64,000 bases of DNA from NIOZ-UU13 sp035528395 (lineage in GTDB: Bacteria; Planctomycetota; Phycisphaerae; Sedimentisphaerales; Anaerobacaceae). The position numbers and the translations under genes are program-made. A model generated the notes under the pieces. The model was not told the DNA's origin and did not search any database. It saw only the letters and a list, made by a program, of their open reading frames with translations. Where the stretch lies: the NCBI GenBank assembly GCA_035528395.1, contig DATKYR010000109.1:1-64000 (forward strand). Reading direction: 5' to 3'. Positions 1-8,620 of the stretch are shown piece after piece (the first letter of the stretch is position 1; every line of letters begins with the position of its first letter).

Positions 1-1262
1 GCATCATTCCAGCCTTCTACGGCGGAAAATGAGAGAAGCTTATTTTCACGCGAATCACCGCCGTCGTCGTCGTCATTGTAGTAACAGTCAATACCAATCA
101 AGTCACCAGCCTGGGGCGCTGCGCCCTGTATCGACAGCCAGGGCATCTTTATCTCGATACGCCAGCCTGTGTCGGTGGTTACCTGAGCGTGTTCCATACC
201 TTCGATATATCCTTCAAAGTTGTTTCCCTGTATGTCGTCCGTTGTCCACCCAAACGTATACTGGTGGTCGTCTCCGGACAGCGGGGTGTTTACCTTGGTG
301 TTACCACCGTCGAAATATACCTCCACGCTGTCGTCCTGCCAGGAACTGGCCGAATCATTTTGCAGACTGTCGTCGGTCATGTCTACGATCACATAGAGAT
401 TCTCAGAATCATACAACGCCATCCAGCTACCGGAGGCATTGGCCGGATCATCCAGAGGGACGAAATACTGCGTTGATGCGTCCGCCCAGATTTCATCGAC
501 CTCCCCATCAAGCACAGGAGGCTGCGCGGCAAAACCGATTTCCATATCAACCGGCTCAATTGGAGGGGTCATGCTGAGACGTATCTCATCAATGTTAACC
601 GGCTGGTTGCCGGCGATACGTACTCTGGAGAACTCGATATTCCTGGTTGTATATTGGGCAAAAGCAGTTTCGTCAGTAAGGTCCAATGGGTCCGTGTCGT
701 TTATGGACTTGGCCCAGGCCGTCACGGTATCGTTGTCTCCGTCCGTGTTGAAGTCTACACGGGCAACAAAGATAATCTTCTCGGTTATGGGGATCTCCGT
801 GAATCGATTTTCATCTCCCTTGGTGTCAAGGCCCCAGACTTTGTCGCCTTCACCATCCTGCCACGGAACTCCCAGAAAGAGACTCTCGTCGGGTTCGTGG
901 AAAGAGACACCACCCCACATAGCAGCACCGGGTTGCTGGTCGGCCTGACCGACAAAGCTAATCCAGAGCTGGGTTTCATTATCACCCATGGGTTCCGGCA
1001 GGTCACGGAACGATTCGGTTTCATTACCCACAACGGTCGCTTTATTGCCCTTAACCAATAGAGGCGAAAAAGCCAAACCGGGAGCCGTTACTTGTTGATC
1101 ACCTCCATCCCAAGCGCCGTTCCAACCGCTGCCACCATCGTTACCGCTTAGGCCGTTGGCAGGGTAATCAAAGGGCTCATACGCAATCAACTGTGCTGAA
1201 GCGCTGCCGGTTAGCCCAAGCACCACAACAAAAGAAGTTAAAAGAAACAATTTCCTACACAT
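1..1262 (-). CDS. Secreted CBM9-like carbohydrate-binding protein, partial (3' end outside window)
   Basis: Reading the minus strand from the ATG at 1262 gives an open frame of 420 codons running off the left edge. It starts MCRKLFLLTSFVVVLG, a signal peptide ending near SASAQ. GAGGAG lies about 8 bases before the ATG. Residues about 25-235 form a beta-rich region of unknown family. From about residue 245 comes a CBM9-like module: LDGEVDEIWADA, SENLYVIVDMTDD and WQDDSVEVYFDG match the conserved strands of family-9 carbohydrate-binding/DOMON-like modules. It is probably exported and binds sugar polymers. The signal peptide resembles that of the modular protein at 42867 (MCKRLIYL). The catalytic or anchoring part, if any, lies beyond the window. 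Confidence 0.85.
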   Translation of the reverse strand, partial: MCRKLFLLTSFVVVLGLTGSASAQLIAYEPFDYPANGLSGNDGGSGWNGAWDGGDQQVTAPGLAFSPLLVKGNKATVVGNETESFRDLPEPMGDNETQLWISFVGQADQQPGAAMWGGVSFHEPDESLFLGVPWQDGEGDKVWGLDTKGDENRFTEIPITEKIIFVARVDFNTDGDNDTVTAWAKSINDTDPLDLTDETAFAQYTTRNIEFSRVRIAGNQPVNIDEIRLSMTPPIEPVDMEIGFAAQPPVLDGEVDEIWADASTQYFVPLDDPANASGSWMALYDSENLYVIVDMTDDSLQNDSASSWQDDSVEVYFDGGNTKVNTPLSGDDHQYTFGWTTDDIQGNNFEGYIEGMEHAQVTTDTGWRIEIKMPWLSIQGAAPQAGDLIGIDCYYNDDDDGGDSRENKLLSFSAVEGWND

Positions 1263-1888
1263 AATAGTTCTCCTCTAAAAAAATTTAAAATAATTGTGAA
1301 TTTATGCTTTGGCCACACACCAAAACACGCGGTGTTTTCAACAAAACAACGAAAAGACTTACACCGCAACTAAGTCCAGTACCTCCCCAGGATAAGAATA
1401 ATTTGCTACGATTTGACACAACCTCCTTCCTTCCCATCGTGGCTCGGCCACGCCGTGACAAGCAAAAACCCAATATGAATTGAGCCGTTAAATGAAATGT
1501 AAAATGTTCACGTTAAAGTACAAAATTCTTACGAAGAACTCTATACTTTACTAACAAACCTTCCGGCTAAGCTAATTTACACGAAAAGTACAGCACTTTC
1601 ACTTGCCAGAAAGCCAAATATCCACAGACTTTACCTCCTCTAAATATATAAAAATGGCTACCTTTTGTAAAGGATAATATCGAAATAAGATTAAGTGTTG
1701 GTCAAATCCATATTTCCTTGTAAAAGCATCTTTCAACTGGATTCCTGCTCCCTGCTTGCTGCGCTTGGAATAACGGGTTGCAGGTAGCGTTCAGCGTATG
1801 GACTGTCTTGGGCATTCCGTCTGCCCGGAATTGCCCCTATCTGACGCTTCAGGTTCTGTCCTCCGTAGTTCATCCTCTTCCATTCGCT
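1263..1888. other. Non-coding stretch, upstream of CBM9 gene and downstream of pseudopilin
   Basis: About 620 bases without a supportable gene. The part from 1263 to about 1700 is AT-rich and is the presumed promoter region of the minus-strand CBM9 gene. No clear terminator hairpin was seen after the pseudopilin stop at 1889. Confidence 0.5.
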
Positions 1889-2662
1889 CTAATAATCTTT
1901 GAAATTGCTCATCCAGTTCGGCCAGTCTTGAGTCTGGGCACTGCCCGCTATGGTCCAGGGGCCGGCCGTGTCGAACTGCCGATGCCACTTTAGGGTCCAT
2001 AACTGCTTGAGGCCGATTTTTGGGGCGGACCAATCTAAGAAAAGGCCATTGATATGCCCCACGTGCCGATTCATGCACGAGAATTGCATTTGATTTGAGC
2101 GGTCACCGTCATAAGCGGGAGGTGCGTCTGTAGGAGCCGGGTTGATCGCCACATACATACAATCCACAAATACCGGGACGTTATCTGCACCTTTAACGCC
2201 GATCTTCCTCCAATACTCCGGGCCGGACTTGTTGAGAATGTAGCGGTTCATGGCATAACTGCCGAAGAAACCTTCTTTCGGCACCCATGAGCCGCCCCAG
2301 CCCCAGTCCGGGTCGGCCGGCCCCTCCTTCCGGCCCCAGGTGCCGTACGGTCCAAAGTGAACGTCGGGATTCTTGGCCGCCGGGCAGCATCGCATCATTG
2401 GATCGTCATAGTATGGTTGATAGAATTGCGGCCACATCCTTGAATAATCGGTCCCGAAAGGCCTGTCATGGAAATAGCCCTCGTTGTCGTTGGTGTACAT
2501 TGCAAGGATGAGGGCCCATTGTTTGAGCTGGCCCTGGCAGGCGGTGGTGCGGGCCTGTTTCTTGACCTGATTCAAGGCGGGCATCAAGATAGCCATCAAC
2601 AGGGCGATAATGGCGATGACCACGAGAAGCTCGATTAACGTGAATCCGATTCGTCTGTTCAT
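1889..2662 (-). CDS. Prepilin-type N-terminal cleavage/methylation domain protein (Planctomycete pseudopilin)
   Basis: 257 aa. It begins MNRRIGFTLIELLVVIAI, the class III prepilin motif with G/F cleavage and Glu at +5, followed by one hydrophobic helix to about residue 30. The remainder is a globular domain ending with NRHVGHINGLFLDWSAPKIG and a WTLKWHR tail. This is the usual form of the very numerous Planctomycetota type II secretion-like pseudopilins. It is cleaved by a prepilin peptidase and held in the inner membrane or in a pseudopilus. Many such genes sit beside carbohydrate-degradation genes in this phylum, as here. The actual cargo or role is unknown. Confidence 0.88.
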   Translation of the reverse strand: MNRRIGFTLIELLVVIAIIALLMAILMPALNQVKKQARTTACQGQLKQWALILAMYTNDNEGYFHDRPFGTDYSRMWPQFYQPYYDDPMMRCCPAAKNPDVHFGPYGTWGRKEGPADPDWGWGGSWVPKEGFFGSYAMNRYILNKSGPEYWRKIGVKGADNVPVFVDCMYVAINPAPTDAPPAYDGDRSNQMQFSCMNRHVGHINGLFLDWSAPKIGLKQLWTLKWHRQFDTAGPWTIAGSAQTQDWPNWMSNFKDY

Positions 2663-2995
2663 AATAGCCTCGCATCCTGATTATACGAAAATCGATGACA
2701 CATAAACTACTTATAACGTTTTAGCGGCTCAAAATCAAGAGATTTTTCTTAGCATCTCTCGTTACAAAAAACCGCAAATCCGAGGCACAGAGCCAATAAA
2801 CTGACAATTCCCTCTGACAGCCAAAGCTCTTAATTTAAAATATCTTTCACCCATAGGGGACACAATGCACAGTATTTCGAAGGTATAATCAGTTCTCTCT
2901 ATGCAAATGCCGTCGAAGATGATAAACTCATTACTCTTTTCATTACTATGTTGTCATAATACGACTGATTATTTATACTTGTGCGAAGATAACAC
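2663..2995. promoter_or_regulatory. Divergent intergenic region between pseudopilin and mannan operon
   Basis: About 330 bases between two diverging genes, AT-rich, so both promoters must lie here. No operator or riboswitch was recognised. Confidence 0.4.
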
Positions 2996-4828
2996 ATGGA
3001 TTTACATAGTATTGACATTGTCATCATCTTTGCCTATCTGGTAATAACAGTTGTGATAGGCTTTTGGGTCTCCAGGCGAGCCTCCAAGGACCTGAATTCT
3101 TATTTTCTCGGGGGGAAAAGCCTGCCGTGGTATATTCTCGGCGTCTCGAATGCATCGGGTCAGTTTGACATCACAGGGACCATGTGGTTAGTGTATTTGT
3201 GCTTCATCTATGGGCTGAAGAGCGTATGGATTCCCTGGGTCTGGCCGACATTCAACCAGATTTTTCTGATGGTCTATGTGGGCATGTGGTTGAGGCGTTC
3301 TAATGTACTGACCGGCGCCGAGTGGATACAAACCCGGTTTGGCCGGGGCACCGGTGCCAATCTGGCCCATATCAGTGTGGTCCTCTTTGCCCTGATAAAT
3401 GTGATTGGCATGATTGCTTATTCCTTCAAAGGTATCGGCAAATTCGCTCAGATCCTTCTGCCGTGGGGGCTGAACCAAAATACCTATGCGCTTATAATCC
3501 TAACCATCACAACTCTCTATGTAGTTAAGGGAGGTATGTTCAGTGTTGTTCTGACCGAAGTCCTGCAATTTGCTATTATGACTATCGCCTCCATAGCCGT
3601 AGGTGTTATTGCCATCTATCATGTCAGACCCGAGATGATAGATGCCGCTGTGCCGGCTGGATGGCAAAACCTCTTTTTTGGTTGGAAACTCGACTTAAAC
3701 TGGTCCGGCGCGTTTGACATGGTCCAGTCCAGTATCACAAAGGACGGCTTCTCTCTATTTACCGTTATCATGATGCTCATGCTGTTCAAGGGGATTTTGG
3801 CCAGCATAGCCGGTCCGGCACCCAACTACGATATGCAACGTGTCCTGGCTACACGAAATCCCAGGGAAGCATCTTTAATGAGTGCCACAGTCAACGTAGT
3901 CCTGTATTTTCCTCGCTATATGTTAGTAGCGGGTTTGACCGTGTTAGCCCTGGGTCCACTGCGTGAAACGCTTCAAGGCATGTGGACAACCGCCATTCAA
4001 AACGGTGCACAGCCTGATTTCGAACAGATCCTTCCAGTTGTCATACAAAGCGCTATCATTCCGGTAGGCCTGACCGGACTTTTGCTGGCTGGATTGCTGG
4101 CAGCGTTTATGTCCACATTTGCGGCGACGGTTAACGCCGGACCAGCCTATATTGTGAATGATATTTATAAACGCTTTATCAACCCGACGGCCTCCAACAA
4201 GGCACAGGTACGAATGAGTTATCTTATAACTATATTGGTGGTGGCAGTGGGTATTGTCTTCGGATTTCTGACAGAAACAATCACTGAAATCACGCTCTGG
4301 ATTGTAGGCGGACTGTATGGAGGGTATGTAGCAGCCAATGTGCTGAAATGGCACTGGTGGCGATTCAACGGATTCGGCTTTTTCTGGGGTATGATCATCG
4401 GGACCCTCGGGGCCCTGGTAGTCCCTCCCATAGTGGACTACCTCTGGCCCGGTACCAATACACTTTACGCCTTTCCTGCCATCTTTCTGTTTTCGGCGCT
4501 GGGGTGTTTCCTCGGCACACTTCTGACTAAGCCGGAGGACGAAGAAATCCTCAAAAACTTTTATATGACTGTTCGTCCCTGGGGATTCTGGAAGCCGATC
4601 GCAGACAAGATAAAGGCCGAGCAGCCCGGCTTTGCGCCTAATACTGATTGTGGCCGTCACTGGTTCAATGTAATTGTAGGCATCATCTGGCAGACCTCCC
4701 TGGTGGCCTTGCCCATTTATGTGGTTATTCAGCGGCCTCAGGGCATTCTTGGCGCATTGCTTGTTTTGGCCGCAACAACAGCGATTTTAAAGAAGAGCTG
4801 GTTTGACCGCCTTCCCAGTGAAAAATAA
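2996..4828 (+). CDS. Sodium:solute symporter (SSF family), mannan-operon transporter
   Basis: 610 aa polytopic inner-membrane protein of the SSF (SLC5) family. The N-terminus has IVIIFAYLVITVVIGFWVS, then SKDLNSYFLGGKSLPWYILG, the typical first two helices of the LeuT-like fold. About 13-14 hydrophobic segments can be counted. It is the first gene of a co-directional run with the 2-epimerase, GH130 and GH26 genes (27-base gap to the next), so it probably imports manno-oligosaccharides or mannose-containing disaccharides with Na+. The substrate is inferred only from context. A large C-terminal extension after about residue 520 is common in Planctomycete SSF proteins. Confidence 0.85.
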   Translation: MDLHSIDIVIIFAYLVITVVIGFWVSRRASKDLNSYFLGGKSLPWYILGVSNASGQFDITGTMWLVYLCFIYGLKSVWIPWVWPTFNQIFLMVYVGMWLRRSNVLTGAEWIQTRFGRGTGANLAHISVVLFALINVIGMIAYSFKGIGKFAQILLPWGLNQNTYALIILTITTLYVVKGGMFSVVLTEVLQFAIMTIASIAVGVIAIYHVRPEMIDAAVPAGWQNLFFGWKLDLNWSGAFDMVQSSITKDGFSLFTVIMMLMLFKGILASIAGPAPNYDMQRVLATRNPREASLMSATVNVVLYFPRYMLVAGLTVLALGPLRETLQGMWTTAIQNGAQPDFEQILPVVIQSAIIPVGLTGLLLAGLLAAFMSTFAATVNAGPAYIVNDIYKRFINPTASNKAQVRMSYLITILVVAVGIVFGFLTETITEITLWIVGGLYGGYVAANVLKWHWWRFNGFGFFWGMIIGTLGALVVPPIVDYLWPGTNTLYAFPAIFLFSALGCFLGTLLTKPEDEEILKNFYMTVRPWGFWKPIADKIKAEQPGFAPNTDCGRHWFNVIVGIIWQTSLVALPIYVVIQRPQGILGALLVLAATTAILKKSWFDRLPSEK

Positions 4829-4855
4829 TGAAGCCCCGGCTCATGCGGGATAATA

Positions 4856-6070
4856 ATGTCACATGAAACAATGCGACAATTCGGTGAGTCTGTAAGGCGC
4901 GAGCTGGAGGACAACCTTGTTCCATTCTGGCTTGAAAGAGTTGTTGATAATGAATACGGCGGATTTATCGGCCAGATGTCCAATGACGGAAGGATTGACC
5001 ACAAAGCCCCTAAGGGTTTAATCCTGAACGCCAGATTACTTTGGACCTTTTCAGCCCTGTATCGATTTAATAAAGAATCCCGGTGTCGCAATATGGCCGA
5101 GCGTGCTTACGATTATCTTGATACCTGCTTTAGAGATTCTTCACATGGCGGGGCTTTTTGGCAAGTGGACTTTCAGGGGCACCTCCTGGACGGCAAGAAG
5201 AAGATATACGGCCAGGCTTTCTATATCTATGCATTGGCCGAATACTACCAGGCCTTTCAAGACCCCTCAGCGATCCAACACACCGAGGAGTTGTTCGAAC
5301 TGATCGAGACACACAGTCGGGATAAGGCTTATGGGGGGTATGTCGAGGTCTGCAACCGGGACTGGTCTGTTGCTGAGGATTTGCGGCTTAGTGACAAAGA
5401 CATGGATGAGAAGAAGTCCATGAACAATCACCTGCACCTGCTGGAGGCTTATACGAATCTTTATTGCATCCGGCCGGATACCCGGCTACGTGACTGTTTG
5501 ATAGAACTCGTCAACATATTCGATCAGCGGATTGCGGACAGGGACACCGGTCACCTGAATCACTTTTTTGATGAATCGTGGCAACCCAGGTCGGCTAACT
5601 ACACGTTCGGCCATGATATCGAGGCCAGTTGGCTATTGTGCGAGGCCGCCGAAGTCCTAAGTGACCCGAATGTGACATCGCGAGCTCAGCGTTTGGCTCT
5701 GCGACTGGCCCAGGTCACGCTGTCCGAGGGGCTCGAAGACGATGGAGGTCTGTGCTACGAAGGACAGGACGGGCAGGTTATGGACCGGAACAGAGAATGG
5801 TGGCCGCAGGCCGAGAGCGTTGTGGGCTTTCTGAACGCATGCGAGCTGTCAGGCGACCGGTCGTTCTTAGAAGCGGCCCAAAAGGCGTGGGCCTTTATTG
5901 AAAAATACTTTGTTGACAAGGAGCATGGGGATTGGTTCTGGCGAATCGACCCGACCGGCCGTCCAGACCCGAATGAGCCGAAGGTATCGCAGTGGAAGGG
6001 GCCGTATCATAGCGTGCGAGCATGTTTGGAGGTAATCAGAAGACTGGCACAGATAACTTTGGCGAGCTAA
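4856..6070 (+). CDS. AGE-family 2-epimerase (cellobiose/mannobiose 2-epimerase)
   Basis: 404 aa, the normal length for N-acylglucosamine/cellobiose 2-epimerases, with an (alpha/alpha)6 barrel. Diagnostic stretches are EYGGFIGQMSNDG near residue 31, KGLILNARLLWTFSALY, FGHDIEASWLLCEAAE with a catalytic-type His, WWPQAESVVGFLNA, and near the C-terminus HGDWFWRIDPTG and KGPYHSVRACLE. Between an SSF transporter and a GH130 phosphorylase the expected reaction is conversion of beta-1,4-mannobiose to mannosyl-glucose. Cellobiose epimerisation cannot be excluded from sequence. The protein is cytoplasmic, with no signal peptide. Confidence 0.88.
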   Translation: MSHETMRQFGESVRRELEDNLVPFWLERVVDNEYGGFIGQMSNDGRIDHKAPKGLILNARLLWTFSALYRFNKESRCRNMAERAYDYLDTCFRDSSHGGAFWQVDFQGHLLDGKKKIYGQAFYIYALAEYYQAFQDPSAIQHTEELFELIETHSRDKAYGGYVEVCNRDWSVAEDLRLSDKDMDEKKSMNNHLHLLEAYTNLYCIRPDTRLRDCLIELVNIFDQRIADRDTGHLNHFFDESWQPRSANYTFGHDIEASWLLCEAAEVLSDPNVTSRAQRLALRLAQVTLSEGLEDDGGLCYEGQDGQVMDRNREWWPQAESVVGFLNACELSGDRSFLEAAQKAWAFIEKYFVDKEHGDWFWRIDPTGRPDPNEPKVSQWKGPYHSVRACLEVIRRLAQITLAS

Positions 6071-6102
6071 AACCGGTATAACATGGCAGGAGAACCGAAT
6101 CA

Positions 6103-7296
6103 ATGAAGGAAAATGAATACAACGAACGAGTCAAACATCTCTTGACCGGCTATGAGGCCCTGATTGAGCGGCCTAACGAAAAGACAAGGGACACAAACGG
6201 TGTCGTCGAGCGTTATCGGTACCCCGTGCTTACAGCGGCACACACCCCCGTTTTCTGGCGATATGATCTCGACCCCGCCACAAACCCATTCCTCTGCGAA
6301 CGCATGGGAATCAACAGCACCTTCAACGTCGGTGCCATAGAATTAAACGACCAGATTTATCTGGTGGCGAGGGTCGAAGGAGCCGATCGCAAGTCGTTCT
6401 TCGCCGTCGCCGAGAGCCGCACCGGTATCGACCGCTTTCGATTCCGGGACTACCCTGTCGAGATGCCGCCTGCAGATGCTGAGGAGACCAACGTCTATGA
6501 CATACGCCTGACCAAACACGAGGACGGCTGGATCTACGGGGCGTTTTGTGCCGAGCTTCATGACCCGGTTCACCCCGAAGACCCTTCGGCCGCCGTCGCT
6601 CGTTGTGGTATAGCGCGCACTAAGGACTTAAAATCGTGGCAGCGACTGCCCGACCTAAAAACCCCATCGGCCCAACAGCGCAACTGCGTACTGCACCCCG
6701 AGCTCGTCGACGGCAAGTACGCCTTTTACACACGGCCCATGGCCGACTTCAAATCAACCGGAACCGGTGAGGGGATTGGCTGGGGTTTGTGCGATGATAT
6801 CGGGCAGGCCAGGATTTCCGAGGAAGTGATTATAGACCGCTGCGTTTATCATACAATCACCGAAGGCAAGAACGGCCAGGGCCCGACTCCAATAAAGACA
6901 AAAAAAGGCTGGCTCCATCTGGCCCACGGTGTGCGTGACACGGCGGCGGGGTACCGATATGTGTTGTATATGTTCCTGACCGATTTGAACGAGCCGTGGA
7001 AGGTGATTGCCAAACCGGGCGGGTATTTTATGGCGCCACAGGGGGATGAGAGAGTCGGCGATGTCTCCAATGTGCTCTTTTCCAATGGCTGGGTCGCCCG
7101 CGATAATGGTGAGGTGTTTATCTACTACGGGTCGTCCGACACGCGAACCCATGTCGCGACCAGTACGGTGGACAGGCTGTTGGACTATGCCACTAACACG
7201 CCGCCGGACGGGATGCGCTCGAGCCGTTGCGTTGAACAGCGATGTGAATTGATTAAGAAAAATCTAACCAATACCTCGTGGAAGTCACTTATGTAG
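6103..7296 (+). CDS. GH130 beta-mannoside phosphorylase (4-O-beta-D-mannosyl-D-glucose phosphorylase type)
   Basis: 397 aa with no signal peptide. The five-bladed propeller features of GH130 are present: NEKTRDTNGVVERYRYPVLT near the start, FCERMGINSTFNVGAIELN, YLVARVEGADRKSFFAVAES and ETNVYDIRLTKHEDGWIYG. The length and the NSTFNVGAI/VARVEG pattern match the subgroup acting on mannosyl-glucose, which releases mannose-1-phosphate and glucose. AGGAG lies about 9 bases before the ATG. It follows the 2-epimerase by about 30 bases. Together the two genes reconstitute the known epimerase-phosphorylase route for mannobiose. Subgroup assignment is by recognition, not alignment. Confidence 0.9.
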   Translation: MKENEYNERVKHLLTGYEALIERPNEKTRDTNGVVERYRYPVLTAAHTPVFWRYDLDPATNPFLCERMGINSTFNVGAIELNDQIYLVARVEGADRKSFFAVAESRTGIDRFRFRDYPVEMPPADAEETNVYDIRLTKHEDGWIYGAFCAELHDPVHPEDPSAAVARCGIARTKDLKSWQRLPDLKTPSAQQRNCVLHPELVDGKYAFYTRPMADFKSTGTGEGIGWGLCDDIGQARISEEVIIDRCVYHTITEGKNGQGPTPIKTKKGWLHLAHGVRDTAAGYRYVLYMFLTDLNEPWKVIAKPGGYFMAPQGDERVGDVSNVLFSNGWVARDNGEVFIYYGSSDTRTHVATSTVDRLLDYATNTPPDGMRSSRCVEQRCELIKKNLTNTSWKSLM

Positions 7297-7341
7297 AGAC
7301 GTTCTGCAAACAAGAACAATTGTGAAGAAAGGAGACATTAG

Positions 7342-8463
7342 ATGAAAAGGTCAATTATTTGCTGGGCTGCCCTACTGACGTTGGGTGTCGCTCTCGGAGC
7401 TGGGAGCGGTTCTAATACGACGCTCAAGCTAACCGACCCCTTGGCAACGCCTGAGACGAAGGCCCTCTATCGAAACCTGCATAAGGTGGCGCAGGAAGGT
7501 ATCCTCTTCGGTCATGAGGATACGCTGGCCTATGGCGTGGGATGGAAGTCTACTGAGAACGATTTTGATAGCGACGTTCACAGGGTCTGCGGCAAGTTTC
7601 CTGCGGTTTTCGGCTGGGATCTCGGCCATATCGGTACAGATGCGAACATTGATGGCGTCCCGTTTGAGTATATGAAGGTCTGGATAGCGAAAGGCTATGA
7701 AAAAGGAGGGATTAATACGATAAGCTGGCACGCCCGCATTCCCGGAACAAAACAAAGCTCCTGGACTCAGAAAAAGGTCGTGAGCAGCCTTTTGCCCGAT
7801 GGGGACATGCACAAGGCCTATCTGGTCAAGCTGGATCAGATAGCGGCATTTCTCGCCGATTTGAAAGGTCCCGGTGGCGAACCGGTCCCCATCATCTTTC
7901 GGCCTTTCCATGAGCACAACGGCGACTGGTTCTGGTGGGGTGCGAAGTGGTGCACGCCGGACGAATACAAACAGATTTGGCGCTTTACTGTGGATTATCT
8001 GAGAAAGACGAAAGGTCTGCACAACATTATTACGGCCTACTCCCCCGACCGCTTCAAAGACCGCGAAGAGTATCTCGAACGTTATCCCGGCGACGACTAT
8101 ATTGATATCATCGGCCACGACAACTACGGCGACTTCAGGTCGATCAAGACAAAAGACCAGGCCGTACAGGCATTAGAGATTGTAGTCTCATTGGCTGAGG
8201 AGCGGAACAAGATCGCCGCCTTTACCGAAACCGGCGTCGGTCAGCGTGCTGCCAATGCGACGTGGTGGACCGACGTATTGCTCGAAGTCCTCAAGTCCAG
8301 CCCCTCGACCAAAAAGATTGCCTGGGTTCTGGTTTGGCGAAACGCAGACAAGCGTCAGAATTACGCCGCGTTCTCCGGTGCAGCGACTGTCGAGAACTTC
8401 AAGGCCTTTGAAGCAGATACGCTCACATTGTTTATGGAGGACCTGCCACAGATGTACAAGTGA
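7342..8463 (+). CDS. Secreted GH26 beta-mannanase
   Basis: 373 aa with a signal peptide (MKRSIICWAALLTLGVALGA). The GH26 catalytic acid/base lies in FRPFHEHNGDWFWWG (Glu191) and the nucleophile in AAFTETGVG (Glu296). DLGHIG and SWHARIPG are further conserved subsite strands. GAAAGGAG precedes the ATG. It is the last gene of the co-directional mannan run and would cut mannan outside the cytoplasm into mannobiose or longer oligomers for the SSF symporter. No carbohydrate-binding module is attached. Exo-mannobiohydrolase versus endo activity cannot be told apart here. Confidence 0.92.
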   Translation: MKRSIICWAALLTLGVALGAGSGSNTTLKLTDPLATPETKALYRNLHKVAQEGILFGHEDTLAYGVGWKSTENDFDSDVHRVCGKFPAVFGWDLGHIGTDANIDGVPFEYMKVWIAKGYEKGGINTISWHARIPGTKQSSWTQKKVVSSLLPDGDMHKAYLVKLDQIAAFLADLKGPGGEPVPIIFRPFHEHNGDWFWWGAKWCTPDEYKQIWRFTVDYLRKTKGLHNIITAYSPDRFKDREEYLERYPGDDYIDIIGHDNYGDFRSIKTKDQAVQALEIVVSLAEERNKIAAFTETGVGQRAANATWWTDVLLEVLKSSPSTKKIAWVLVWRNADKRQNYAAFSGAATVENFKAFEADTLTLFMEDLPQMYK

Positions 8464-8620
8464 CATGATATCGAGGCCATGAGTTCGATGCCATTGGGTA
8501 TCAGCATTTTTTATGCCACAAAGTGCGTCTATTGATACGGCTTCAACAATTGAAACGTGTACATATTCTCAGCAGAAGGTGACATTAACGCTTCATCGGT
8601 ATGTACCGCACGATTGTTCT

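Noticed and set aside
29..1061. Several plus-strand frames at the left edge
   Set aside because: They are antisense to the CBM9-like protein, which reads open for 420 codons with a signal peptide and ribosome site.
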